A stretch of 64,000 nt of DNA from Paramecium pentaurelia (taxonomy: Eukaryota > Ciliophora > Oligohymenophorea > Peniculida > Parameciidae): positions 186,001 to 250,000 of the forward strand of contig CAJJDO010000082.1 in NCBI GenBank assembly GCA_905183005.1. The letters run 5' to 3'. Shown here piece after piece: positions 25,702 through 37,449 of this stretch. Numbering within the stretch: position 1 is the stretch's first letter; each line of letters starts with the position of its first letter. Below the pieces are notes generated by a model that saw nothing but the letters and a program-made list of their open reading frames with translations, ran no database searches and had not been told where the DNA came from. Both the position numbers and the translations under genes were made by a program.

Positions 25702-26087
25702 ATGTAAAATCAAAATCAATGGACCTTGCTAAAAAATCCAATTATTTTCTATATTACAGCGGATACAACATAAATGTCTTTAGCTGATTTACCTCCGTAA
25801 ACTCGAAAAGCTAAGTTTTATCTATGCCTAAAATCTGGGGGATGTTGTAATGAGGAAAAGATTACTTGGAGTTTTGTTACAAAAGTAGATTTTCATAAAA
25901 TATCTCTTAAACCATGGCAAAATGCTTAGACTATATATACTGAAACTTGCACTATAAGACTTGATGAGACAAAAATAATTGAAGTAAGTAGAAGTGGCAG
26001 TTTTCCTTCTGGAAATTTTTCACTTTTTGTAGAAGTTTAAGGATATAAATGAATAAAATAATTAATTTATCTTAAATTGAATAAAAT
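25442..26087 (+). repeat. inverted duplication, left arm
   Basis: The left arm consists of the 260-bp flank, the 351-bp coding sequence and about 35 bp downstream, and matches the right arm at 40651-41298 in opposite orientation. The upstream flank and the first nine codons are identical. The rest of the coding sequence differs at many positions (roughly four fifths identical by eye), and the short 3' flank is again clearly homologous. Similarity stops sharply at 25441. Confidence 0.9.
25702..26052 (+). CDS. unknown 116-aa protein, copy A of an inverted pair
   Basis: A single exon starting MQNQNQWTLLKNPIIFYI and ending VEVQGYK. It has no signal peptide, membrane helix or known domain. Aromatic and beta-prone residues (KAKFYLCLKSGGCC, ITWSFVTKVDF, FSLFVEVQGYK) suggest a compact beta-rich fold, possibly jelly-roll or C2-like, which is speculation. 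Copy B at 40685-41038 shares the N-terminus, the LADLPPQxRKAK and WQNAQTIY segments, and the C-terminal GYK. Changes cluster in the middle (residues about 45-70 and 95-110). Function unknown. Confidence 0.82.
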
Positions 26088-26534
26088 ATTGAAATTGTTA
26101 CAGATAGAGCAGAAAAATGTTGTCATCTTACTTGCTCTTAGAATTTTCAATAAATCTCATTAAAATCGATAATTAGGTTAAGGTTATTACAATTTAGAAT
26201 AAACAAGATATTGATATGGAGTTTACATATAGTCAATATACAATTATGCAATATTTGACAACATTCCAGGTTATCTATTATAGAAGATAACAGATAGAAA
26301 GTTTTTTGCAAATAAAAATATTACATCAAATATAGTTTCTAATACTTAGAGAGATTTAATGTAATGAAAAAAGAAATAGAAAAATATAATAAATAATTAA
26401 TAAAATACAAGTTTAATCAAACAAATAAGAACAAAAATGCCTTCAAAATCTCTTAAATTATGTTTAGATGAATGGATATATAAAAAGTAAACTTATCAGA
26501 TTTGTAATATAAATATAAATCAATAATTTTAACA
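26053..26534 (+). other. intergenic region with a possible decayed gene
   Basis: Downstream of copy A an ATG overlaps the stop (ATGA at 26049-26052). It opens a frame with a Cys pair (EKCCHLTCSQ) that runs to about 26,180. A second frame from about 26,214 to 26,365 reads like protein (FDNIPGYLLQKITDR). An in-frame TGA separates them, and no GT..AG intron of usual size bridges the frames. It may be a remnant, or only the 5' flank of the p24 gene. Confidence 0.25.
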
Positions 26535-27669
26535 ATGAAATTAATATTTTTGTTTCTCTTTGCAAGTTGTTTAGTATTGGCATCTGATAATATTGATGCA
26601 AATACTAATGAAGATGAAGCTTTGGAAAATATAAAAAAATTAGAAGAGTTGGAATCAGAAGCAATAAATTCAACTCAGAATCTTAATCCATAAGAAAATT
26701 CTAATGAGGAAAACAAAATAAGTAAAAAAAAAGAAGAGAAAGAATCAATAGATAATGAAGATTTGGCAGATATGATAGAAGATGCAGAAGAAAATATAAT
26801 TGAATTACTTGAAGCATTAAGACCATTATTTGGGGTAAATAATGAATTGACTTATACACTAGCTTAGATTTGGAGATAAAGATAGGGATAGCGATGGTTA
26901 AGTAATTGAAGATCAATCAGAATAAGAAAATGATAATAAATAATAATAAACTACAACTGCAGATGATCCTATTGAAGATATAATATAAAAGGTTGAGGCT
27001 GATCCTTTAATGTTGTAATGGGATTAATTAATGACTGATTTTGATCCTGAAGATTTGCTTACTTTTGAATTATAATCTGGAGCAACAGAAGTATTTCAAA
27101 TAAATAACTAATTTTAGATTTTATGTGAAACAATAAAGAAGCCAACTACTATAAGAGGAGCATATTTTATACCTTAATTTAGATAGGATTAAAAGATAGA
27201 TTTTTACATTAAGACTGCCAATAATACATTATTATATTCAAAGGAAAGAGTTTAAGAGGGTATTTTTTAAATTGCTGTTCCTGAAAAAGGAGAATATAAA
27301 TTCATATTCATAAATAAAAGAGTATTTTATATTATATTTTAGACTAAAGAACCATTAACAATAACATTTGCAATTGATGTTCATGATTCTCATTAAGAGT
27401 TCCTTAAATTGACTGATTTAGATCCTCTAACATTTAGAATAGAAAGATTATCCACAGCTATGAAGGTAAATTAAATTAATATCATTAAGGATAATTATTT
27501 TTATGATAAAATGGCTGCTTAATAATTTGAAGGAGGATTGAGAGAGGTTTAAAATGCAAATAATAAATTGTTGATTTTCAGTTTAATTGAAGTTATTGGT
27601 ATAATTGCTATTACAGGATGGTAAGTCTTTTATCTTAAAAGAATTTTGAGTAATTAGAGAATTATATGA
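26535..27669 (+). CDS. p24/emp24 family cargo receptor with GOLD domain and acidic N-terminal insert
   Basis: Two exons (intron 26835-26862, 28 nt) give 368 residues. There is a cleavable signal peptide (MKLIFLFLFASCLVLA). An unusual acidic segment of about 180 residues follows, with a Ca-loop-like DKDRDSDGQ just after the splice. A GOLD domain follows: FQILCETIKKPTTIRGAYF, then KGEYKFIFINKR. Then come a short helical region, a single C-terminal TM helix (LLIFSLIEVIGIIAITGW) and a short basic tail. Family members cycle between ER and Golgi in COPI/COPII vesicles. Ordinary p24 proteins are about 200-230 residues, so the N-terminal insert is distinctive. Confidence 0.85.
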
Positions 27670-27778
27670 TTATATAATATGTTGTATTGAAACTTTTAAA
27701 TTTAATATATATAAATATTCTAATTAAATATATTTAAAATCAATAGAATTATATAAACAAAAGATATCATTGCTATTA

Positions 27779-30317
27779 TCAATTAAAATCTTTTTTTAAA
27801 GATTACATCTTTTAATAGTTGTTAATTTGTTAATCAACATTATAATGGGGAAAATAATCCTCATATGAATTGATTTTGTCAAAAAATTCTAAAAAATTGT
27901 TCTCTATTGATATTCTTCTATTAAAATTATCTTGAATTTCTATCCGACTATTAACCATTGTTTGATTCTTTCTTTAATCTCTATTTTTTTATTCAGATTT
28001 GATATCAGTTTGATATCTTTAAAATTACTATAATTCATCCTTTTTTAATGCATTTTAATTAAATCTTTTCTTTGTTTGTAAGACACTGTCTTATACTCTT
28101 TGTAAAGCTTGATTATTTAATTAAGATCCTTGATCTTCTGTTTAATCAAGTCTTTAAAATTTAGATTGTGCGATTTCTTTGATTTCATTAACAAAGATTT
28201 TTCTACTACTAATACTGCTACTCACTCCTTAAGATTATATAAAGAATTCTGAATCAATTTTCTTTGATTATAAGGTTTAACCACTATGTGAATAATTAAC
28301 ATAAGGAACAGAACTTATTTCTAATTAATTTATAAAATTATTATTGTTCTAACTTTATAATGAGTTGGAAGATGGTAAAACCTTTTAAAATGATTCAACT
28401 TTATCGTATTCTTCAGAGTTTAATGATTCAGAATCTTCTTTTAAATCAATTTAAGCAAGAATCTTTCTCTTCTTTGGATGTGTTTACTAATTAAATAATA
28501 AAGATATTTACTCTTCTAAAATCAATAATTCTATTTTAATCTTTATTTAACATATAATTATTAATGACTTAGGCTTTATTAGGTTTATAATTTACTATAG
28601 GACATTCAGTAATATCATGTTCCTTAAGACAACTAAAACATTAAATATTTATTAAATGAGATTGATTTTCAATCATAAGAGTGTCAATAAGCATTCTATA
28701 TTTTTAGAATTCTCTAGGACATTATCTTATTAATTTTTGAAATTGATATGAATCTAGAGTAGCTATTTTTGAATATCCAATACTTTTGAATTCTATTCCT
28801 TATATTTAATTCTTAAAAAAAGCTATGTTATTGAAGATTTAAAATGTATTATAAATTTTTGCCAATTTGAATTCTTTCTATGAGGATTAACATTTTTAAA
28901 CAATTCCAATTTGTCCTTCTAAAAGAATATGAAGACATTGTTTCTATTAAATCACTTTATTTGGTTATAAAATATCTTCCTCTATAATTTCACACAAATT
29001 CAATAAGGTTGAATTAGAAAATGATTTTTAAAAGATAGGAATATTTTATAGTATTTTAAAGTATTTTTCTCTTTTCATTTATTATTGTAAATGTATTGGT
29101 AAACTTTTCATATCAAATTTTATAGATCTATTATCTTATTAATAATTGATTATAGATTTCAAAGTTTTAGGAGCATAATTTATCTATTCATCCAATGAAA
29201 GTGTATGATAATTTATTATCTATCTAATTTTGTACAAGTAAAAGATCAATAAAAGTGTTCTTATCAAATATACAATAAAATAATATTGTTTTATTATTTT
29301 GGGATTCTGAAATAATACAGTGAATATGCTTTGAATATAATTAATATAGTCTTATTGTTATTCAGCAAACATATATATAATAGTTTAAGCAATAAATGTA
29401 CTAAAATGAAGTTAAATTGTTGTCTCAATAATAAAAATCTAATCAGATTAATTTAAATAAAAAATTAAGTTTTGAATATAATCAGTAATTTTTTAGATTC
29501 TTATTAGATACAGCATATAAAATATATTCTATGCATCACCTAAATCCATTAAAAATGCAAAAAATGGTAATATTGTTACTATATCTGCAAACATACTTCC
29601 TATACACAATTTATTGATTATAATATGATAAGCACAATCAATTAATTAAAATATGACTAATAAATAATGGAAAATCTATTAATTACATATTGTTAATTTA
29701 TTACAGCCCAATTCTATTAATAAAATAGTCAAATAAAAGATTAAAAAGCATATATAGATACTATAGATTACTTATTTAAGAATAGAATCTTATTTTATTC
29801 GATTTAGAATTTATTGTTTTATAGGAATGATATAGACTGAAGATAAGTCATGAATAATTTTAAATTGTTATTTCGTTAACATTTATTATTTGAACAAATT
29901 TGATCTTGAAAAGTACAATAACTTTAATGATGAATGAAGTGTATTTGATTTATTTAAATTGGATTTTCGATACAGTAATTCGCAATCATTTGATTTCTTG
30001 ATAATACTTTATGAGTCTTCTTTATTGTTTGGTTCTTCATTAATAAGAAGTAAATCTTTTTGATTATTAGGAGATATCCTATCAGAAGCTAACTATACAC
30101 TGATCTGAGTTACAGTAGGAGATTTTTAATTAGTAATTTTAATTTAATGACTGTCAATTTATGCTTTACGACTTTCCTAAGAAGGATTGCGTACTCTCAT
30201 TTATTATTGGTTGATTTGAGTCATAATTTGTATGATTGGCTTACGAAATGAGTCTTCATTTGGAGGAGTGGTGGTTGAATTTTAAATCATTAATTATTAT
30301 ATTGAAAAATGATTCAT
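27779..30317 (-). CDS. cyclic-nucleotide-gated/KCNH-like channel homologue with non-canonical pore
   Basis: Two exons (intron 28487-28511, 25 nt) give 837 residues. After a polar N-terminus come S1 (VIYSIYICFLIFYLTILLI), S2-S3 (FADIVTILPFFAFLMD), an S4-like LYLIRIQKI, then S5, pore and S6 around 29,200-29,450. A C-linker follows (LPIHLQQQMKREKYFKIL), then a cyclic-nucleotide-binding-like domain (FSNSTLLNLCEIIEED, CLHILLEGQIGIVQ). Where K+ channels have TVGYGD this protein reads TVLFQNP. The C-terminal 250 residues are polar. It may be a regulatory or non-selective subunit. Membrane location is clear; transport activity is uncertain. Confidence 0.8.
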
Positions 30318-30983
30318 CTTTCTGTTTATTTAAGAATTTCTTGAAATAGTTTCACAAAAATGAAAGAGCATATATTTTTTTACATTAAGATAATATAATA
30401 AATCGAATATTGCTCTTAAATATTCTAAAAATAAATATATTTGATAAATTGAAAAAGTTCAGCAATATACCTATTTATATTATGTTCAAAACAAACTTTA
30501 TTATTGTAATCAATAATGTTAATTCCTTTTTAATTTTTAAAACTAAAAGTTATTCTGAATCTTATCAGTTATGAAATATATATTTACTATTTAACTATCG
30601 TATATAATTTGGAGCCAATCTCATCATCTTAAAATTTCGTATGATATCTTTATTTTCAATGCATAAATTATAATGAATGAAATTAATTTTCTAATTTATT
30701 TAACACTTTAAGAATCCTTATTTATTTTGGTGTTATTTTAAATATGTTTTATTTTTATAAATATGAACCTTGAAAATCAAGTAATATTGATGTAAATAAT
30801 ATATTATTTTCAAAAAAAATTATTAGGATCTCAAAAATTTAACTATTCTTATCAATAAATCAATTTTAAATTATATTTTAATTTATTATAACATGAAAAC
30901 AATTACTATTATGATCCATGATTTTAGGATTAACAATTATTTATATATAAATAAATAAATTTTAGAATTTATAATATAATATC
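30318..30983. other. long AT-rich intergenic region
   Basis: Upstream of the channel-like gene. No coding frame with plausible codon use, no short-intron pattern and no tRNA is visible. It would contain the channel promoter on its left side and the upstream region of the candidate RNA on its right. Confidence 0.6.
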
Positions 30984-31262
30984 TGGTATTCGACGCCGAT
31001 GAAGCCATATAATTGAACAACACCGGGCTTTTTGAATCCAAATTTCTTTAGCACCTGTGAGAAATTATTTGATTGATTAAACAAACTCAAATATCAGCAA
31101 CAAGTGCAGAAACAATTAAATTGTTTATTCGATTCTTTCATCTTAACTAGTAATCGAACTGCTAGCTAAGACACAAAAAATCTTATGGTTTTAGTTTACT
31201 TATGAATTAAGTGATATGCATCACTATAATATTCACATTGTAACACCAAAAACCTTAAATTA
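30984..31262. ncRNA. candidate structured non-coding RNA, family unknown
   Basis: A GC-richer block inside a 1-kb gap without protein genes. It starts near GGTATTCGACGCCGATGAAG and ends near TTGTAACACC. Three stem-loops are visible. A 10-bp stem with one mismatch pairs 31141-31150 with 31162-31171 (11-nt loop). A 7-bp stem is AACAATT-A-AATTGTT at 31111-31125. A 5-bp stem is GTGAT-ATGC-ATCAC at 31211-31224. I could not match it to tRNA, U1-U6, SRP, RNase P or a telomerase template. The strand is unresolved. A short unrecognised exon is the main alternative. Confidence 0.4.
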
Positions 31263-31391
31263 ATTATTTTAATTAATGAAAAAATATTTAATTTATTTGG
31301 TTATAAATTAATAGTCGTCATTCTTATGATATTAAATAGCAGGATAATTTATATAATAGTTAATATATATTCAATATAATATTATTTATTT
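31263..31391. other. 3' flank of the Cys-cluster gene
   Basis: An AT-rich stretch between the candidate RNA and the stop codon at 31392. Nothing recognisable in it. Confidence 0.5.
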
Positions 31392-32172
31392 TCAAAAATT
31401 TCTTTTTTTAAAAAACTTATTATATTATTAACCAAAGTTCTATGGTTTCTCATATCTTCTTTCTTCTAAACTTTCATTTGGATTGGCCCTTTATCCTTCT
31501 GATGATCTCATAATTCTTGATGGAATTCTTCTACCTGGAGATTTTGATTGTGGCCTTTGATAACTTTTAGTTGTAGGTCTTTCAATAGAGCTATTGTGAG
31601 TTATATTGGATGTATTTTAGTAAAAGTTCAATCTAGAATTACCATATGATTAGTTATTTTAACTCAAATAATAAGGAGATTTATATGTAGATGATAATTA
31701 AGTAAATTATTGAATCTTTGAAAATTAACTTTTCTCAATAACAGATGTGTTATTAATACCTTTAACACTAGTTTTTCTAGAACTTACAGTTTACTTTCTA
31801 CAAGATGAAGGATTTGATAGGATTTCTTTATCTTAAGTTAAAAATGTTTGTTTTCTAATTTAAAGATGACATTAGCATGAGCAACCTGTTGCACAATTTT
31901 ACTAGATTTATAAATAATCGCATATTTCTCCCATAATGGCACTAATATAAGGTTCATTATATTTCTGGTGCTCCATTTGATTCAATTTCATAAGAGTCTG
32001 ATTAATGGATTACATTTACTTCTTCGACGACTCTTTTGAATTGTTTCTCATCAGCTAATTCATTGTTATAGAACTTAATAATTCTACGCTATAAAATTTT
32101 GAGCAAAGAGGTAATTAGTTTGTTATATTAACTTTCTAGTTATCGAGTAGCAAATCCAGAATAGACAGACAT
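31392..32172 (-). CDS. unknown protein with a cysteine cluster and Ser/Arg-rich tail
   Basis: Two exons (22-nt intron 31998-32019, CAG acceptor) give 252 residues. The N-terminal 60 residues form a helical region (MSVYSGFATRQLESQYNK). A tight cysteine cluster NCATGCSCQCHLQ follows, then a Ser/Thr/Asn/Tyr-rich low-complexity half ending in Arg/Ser-Pro motifs (SKSPGRRIPSRIMRSSEG). The cysteines could bind metal or be acylated. The start lies 35 bp downstream of the stop of the preceding same-strand gene. No family recognised. Confidence 0.72.
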
Positions 32173-32207
32173 TAAGTAATATGAAAAAATTACAATATTA
32201 TAATATT

Positions 32208-34473
32208 TCACTTTTATTTATAAATGTTTCCTTAATTTCTCAATAAGGATTGAATAGTCTCGAACTTAAATGGAAAACCTATAATAAAAATATTGTATAC
32301 ATGGTTATTATTATTCTGTATTTGTTCTAGGTCGATTTTAAGGTGTTTTATTTAAATGACCTTATTATTATTATTTTATTTTTTAAGAATTTATATATGA
32401 AGAATCTGGAGATCTATTATTTACTCTATAACTAATAGGAGTATGCGAATTCTATTTATCAATTGCTGTTTATCTTTCAGTTCTACAAACATCAGAAAGT
32501 AAAGATTTCAATTAATTATTATTGTTTGTAGGACTTTATTATTAGATATGATTTGATTTAAGATTAGGATTATTCTTATGAGGTTATAATTAAATAGTCA
32601 TGGTATTATTAATGAAATCTTAAGTAGAATTGATATTACTATTACTAGTATTACAAGGATTAGATTATTTCTTAAGATAAACCATGAAATCAAATTATCC
32701 TTAGTTTTATTATTTTGAATTATTTTTTTAATTTGAGGGTGAATAATCAGATCCTCTTTTTTAATTAATCATTTATTCAATTAAGTTAGTTTAATTCTTA
32801 ATAATATTTTTAATTTATGATTATTATTATGTTTTTGGAGGTGATCTTGAATTTAAAAAGGTAGTAATGAAATTATTAGTTAATTTAGGAGATTAATCTT
32901 ATTTAATATTATTTTTATTATGATTATTAATTGGGATTTATATTTTTTAATTATGTTTTAATTATTAAGTACTTTCTGGATTTGATAAAAAAGTAATTTA
33001 TTTTTCAGAAGTGCTTGATAATATTGATTCTTCTTTTATTACATCTAAATTAATATTATAATGTTTGTGATAACTAGTTATTAGATGACTAATGTATGGA
33101 GATTATGTTGTAATATGACGACATGCTATTTCAATTGCTTTTAAGTGATACATATCACTTAATTTAAATTCTTCAGTATCTATTTTGTCTTCTTTTAAAC
33201 CCATTTACTTTGCTTTTTCTAATTCTATAAATCTTAATTCAGTAGCTATAGTAAAGTATGAAATAGAAAAATAGATTACTTTTTCTAAGATTTATCTTTT
33301 TGCTAATTCATAAATCATTTCACCAAATTGTGTAAAATCATCATAAACTTATGGTATCATATGCATAATAGATCCAATATTGAAATTCTTAATCCATTCT
33401 GCCAAATTCTAAATTCCTAATAATGATCTATATTCTTCATTTTGAGATACTAATTTCAATTCTTTTCTCAAATGTTTTTCATTATTTTCTGGATTATTTT
33501 TCCAAAAATATAATTATTTTTTTGCTTCTTTTAATAATTATTTCTCATTAACTGGAATTTTTTCAAGATCTACTTATTTTATCATATCCTTTAAGATATC
33601 TTTTGCTCCATCAATTACTAATTTACCAAATTCAATTTCATCTTTCATATGATATTTTTGTATTTTCTTCTATTTATCTTAATCTTATTATTCTTATTGA
33701 TTGCTTCTTATTGATATATTTGATTAAGATGTAGTGGCAGTTCCTGATAATCCATTATTCTATAACCACTATTAACAGAAATGATTAGCTATCTTAAACA
33801 ACTCTCTCATTGTCGATGCTGCCTTTTATGAATTTACAAGTGCCATATTATGTCTATGATTTATTAGTTTTTGAATTACTTTCCCATTTGACTTAAAATT
33901 GCTGTATATTGTAAATATGCTTTAGCTAAAAAAGTGTATCTCTTCACTAATTATGCCTATTTTTCTTAAGCTGTTGCAAAATTCTCTAAATCTAACTCAT
34001 CTTCTTTTATTGCTAATTCCATATTATAGATAACGCCATCCAAATATTTAGAACATTTATCTAAAACCCATTAACTTGAATAAAAGTATTGATTACCATT
34101 AATAAGCACAAGCTTAATTATATAGAATTATTATAATAAGATTCCTATCGATAACTCTGCCACAACTAGCAGCAAACTAATTTTATTGAAATTTATTATA
34201 CTTCTAACATTTATTCAGATTATTATAATAATTTCAATGCTTCTTTGTACTTCTACTATTTAATTTTTAGAGTTGCCTATTCATTCAATAAATTGATCTG
34301 TTACATTAAAGAATCTAAAACTTATTGAGTTTTTGTGAAATACCTTAGTTCTTTAATAATTATTTTAGATTTAATTGTTTAGTGTATTATTCTAAATCTT
34401 CATCATCCTCTTATTCATATGATTCATCATCTAATACCATGCAATTATTTGAAATTGTTTGTTAATTATTCAT
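32208..34473 (-). CDS. TPR-containing protein with long Asn/Gln/Ser-rich C-terminus
   Basis: Six exons with introns of 29, 25, 22, 26 and 22 nt give 713 residues; the exon sum is a multiple of three only with this set. The acidic N-terminus (DDESYEQEDDEDLEQ) leads into helical repeats with TPR spacing, clearest at LAKAYLQYTAILSQMGK|HNMALVNSQKAA across the fourth intron. A second helical block lies near 33,150-33,500 (LAEWIKNFNIG, FGEMIYELAKRQILEK). The last 200 residues are low-complexity with Ser-Pro sites. The last intron places the stop at 32208; without it the frame would run into the next gene. Likely an adaptor; partner unknown. Confidence 0.75.
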
Positions 34474-34906
34474 TTTATAAAATAATAATTGATCAAAAAA
34501 ATTAATAATTATAATTATTATTATTATTATCATTAAATATTGTATTATGCAATCTCCTCTTAGATTATATTCTGCTTCAAGAGCATTTACTTGTAGGAAT
34601 ACAGAGACCAAACCTTCTTTTTTCATTTCTAAAAGTATAATCATAAATCAATATCATAAAAGAAGCCAAATAATCAAAAAAATAAAAAGAAATTGATAAT
34701 CTAAATGAATAATTATTATTGGTTAAATAATCCAATAATTTATTATTTGAAGAAAACAAACAATTAAAATAATAAATATTACATTTTGAGGTTTAACATA
34801 TATTCTACTTACTTAGAAATAATTAAATAAATAAGAAAAGTTACTCATTTTGAATAAACAATCAAAGGCTGAATCTAAACATAGTGATTTAGATTTATAA
34901 ATAAGA
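34474..34906. other. divergent intergenic region with TTA microsatellite
   Basis: Lies between two divergent starts. A TTA run sits at 34507-34531. A GC-richer patch at about 34,545-34,630 reads in one minus frame as a short peptide (MKKEGLVSVFLQVNALEAE), but it has no supported gene structure. It could be a small exon, a small RNA or chance. Confidence 0.4.
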
Positions 34907-36324
34907 ATGAAAACAGAGGAAGTATAATAAATAATTATTATTAAAGACATGTTCAATTATTGCATATCAAAAATAAATTAAAGATTATAAAGCTAGAGAT
35001 TAATATTATTAATAATAAATTGAAGAATTAAAAAGAGATACAAGAAGAACAAAATTATAAGAATGTTAGGTTAAGTATTATACATATTGTTTAAGATAGA
35101 ATGTAAAGTTATTAAAGAAGAATATGATAAAATGAAATTTAAATATCAAGCATTAATTCATTAAATGTATTTTATTAATTATTAAATCTTAGTTAATTTA
35201 GTCAAAAAGATGAATTATTAAGAGATAATATTAAAATTAGTTAAGAATTACTTATTACTTAATAAAAACTTTAAGAATTATAATTATAAAATAAGAAAAT
35301 TCAGTAAGAATTACATTAAACTGATTTTAAAAGAATACGTAGTGAAAAGTTAGTATTTGATAAAGAAAGAGAATTGAAATTAATATAGTTTGAATATAGT
35401 AATCCAAAAAAAACAATTAATGATTTAAATCGTTAATGGTAAATTAGATTAGAAAATTAAAAGTTAATTTAATAGTAATTAGAAGATGAATTAAGATTAA
35501 GAAATGAAAAGATTAATCTTTTAGAAAAAACATTAAAGGAAGATAAAGCTGCTTATCAACTTAAAGAAGCTTTTTATAAAAGAGAAATAGATAGTTTGAA
35601 TATTCAAATAGGATAATTAAAAGAAACTGTTTAACATTTAGAAAAAGAATAAATGGTAGAATAAAGTTCTGATGAATAAGAATCTTAATCTGAAAAATCA
35701 GTTAGATAGACATCATAATCTTATCAAAAATAAAAAACTTAATTATTAATGAGTAGAAAAAAGATTTAAAAAGTTAGTTCAACTGAAGTAGAGATTATAG
35801 GAAAAGAGATAGCTTTGAAATTCTAACTTGCTTAAATACCATTTTAAAGATTAGATTCATATATTTATTCAAAATCATCAAGAGGTATTATTAATTTAAG
35901 TGAAATAAATGATATACTTAAATAATCACCATTTGATTTACCTGATGATTAATCTTTATTAGTTGCAAGATTTCTTGCTGAACCTGAATAAGAAGAATGG
36001 ATTTATTATGATAGTTATCAAACAAATGATGTTGTAATAGTTATTAGTATCTTCCGAAATCTTGTTAAACCATTTGAATTACTTAATCCTCAGTTTTATG
36101 ATTCTATACATCAAGAATTAAAATAGATTTTTAAATTAAATAAGAATAAGTTAATTGACTATCTCATGTTAAATGGTGATAATTGCGATCTAACTTACTT
36201 TAAGAAAGCATTTGAATATTGTGATATTCCATTAAGTCAAGAGTATAATTATTATTAATTTATAGATAAGAAACTTATATTGCTATTAAAATTTATGAGA
36301 AGTATAAGAGAATTGTTAATTTGA
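34907..36324 (+). CDS. coiled-coil protein with C-terminal helical domain
   Basis: Four exons (introns 34922-34946 and 35070-35095, both AAG acceptors; 35167-35192) give 446 residues. From about residue 20 to 230 it is an uninterrupted coiled coil (ARDQYYQQQIEELKRD, QLEDELRLRNEKINLLE). A Ser/Gln-rich hinge follows. The C-terminal 180-residue domain (IIGKEIALKFQLAQIP, DLPDDQSLLVARFLAE) has EF-hand-like helix spacing but no Ca2+ ligands. The open frame extends about 60 bp upstream of the ATG without another ATG, so a further 5' exon is possible. Probably a ciliary or cytoskeletal component; inference. Confidence 0.72.
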
Positions 36325-36368
36325 AATACTAGGAAATAATTGATTACTTCAAATGATAATAATTTAAT

Positions 36369-37315
36369 TCAAAATATTAAACAATTTATACAAGTTTCTG
36401 ATGAACTCTCTTTTCTTTTATTCTTTATTTCTTCTTATTTCATTTTATTTTGATATTTTCCTTTTGTAATTTCATAATGATCCTCATCTTCAATAAAATC
36501 TTAAGACACAGAGGATAGAATTTATAAAGATTTGGTTCCTAAATATATATATATATATTATTTATTTACTATCCATAATAGGAATTGAATCATTCTTAGA
36601 TTTAATTATTTCAAAGAGTTTATCTCTAAGTTAATCTATTAGATTGGCAATTTCTTAAAATGATGATATTTATTCTTATATTTTAATAAATTTGGAATCA
36701 TTTATGATATCAGAGAATGATTATTATAATCTATTAAATCTTTCATTATTATATGATTTTAATTATTAAAACTAATATTACAGATTTTCCACTTCATTAT
36801 GATAAATTTAATGTAATCTAAAAATGCAAATTCCTTCAAACTCACTTTCAGTATTGTTTGTTACATCATTTATTTCTTTAAGTTCTGTAAGTTAATTAAG
36901 TTTAAGAATTATTTTATTTTGTAAAGTAGCAATATTCCTATTATAATTATATTATAAAATACTCTTTGCATTCTTATTAAATCAACAAATGACTTTTCTT
37001 TAATATAGAAGATCCTGAAATAATTGATATGTCTAATATTAACTTAAGATCCTACATTATTTTATTTATTTATTTGAGCTATAAGTTTAAATAGAAATTA
37101 CCTCATGAATTTTATTGCAATAGTTATTAATGATCTTTTCATCTACATTATTAAATTGCTGTTTTATGAGATTAATTTTTTCCTAAATTTACATTAAACA
37201 ATTATAATACATCTAGTTTATCCTTTAAATTTGGATAGATTGGTTTAGATTCTTTTTTGAAAGCTTGTACATTATCTAACAAAGATTCAATGTCTTATTT
37301 AAGTTTCAGAAGCAT
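36369..37315 (-). CDS. intron-rich coiled-coil protein
   Basis: Five exons with introns of 28, 23, 25 and 31 nt give 279 residues in frame. The 31-nt intron contains an (AT)n run at 36544-36561. The product is almost wholly helical, with heptad-like stretches (LLKLKQDIESLLDNV, ECKENIATLQNKIILKL). The charged tail (KNKRKESSSETCINC) ends LIF. The frame is open upstream of the ATG at 37315 for about 100 bp, so the start may be further 5'. Convergent with the gene ending at 36324, with 44 bp between stops. Function unknown. Confidence 0.7.
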
Positions 37316-37449
37316 GAGTAATTTAATAATAATAAATTATCTTTTAATTTTCTTTCTTTTTTTAAGTGTGTTGATATATTCAAATGATTCTAAAGAATTC
37401 TAAAAATATCATTAAAAATAATAATAATATTGAATAAAATTATATTATT

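Noticed and set aside
31100..31175. Possible tRNA on the minus strand because of a GTTCGATT loop
   Set aside because: The T-arm lacks the G53-C61 pair and no acceptor or anticodon arms can be drawn around it.
34571..34625. U6-snRNA-like segment with a small hairpin, ACAGAGA and a T run
   Set aside because: It is only about 50 nt long, and the region after ACAGAGA and the internal stem-loop of U6 are missing. The match is too weak to call.
34474..34645. Short minus-strand ORFs of about 60 aa upstream of the TPR gene
   Set aside because: They use standard stops, overlap a TTA repeat and have no supporting exon structure.
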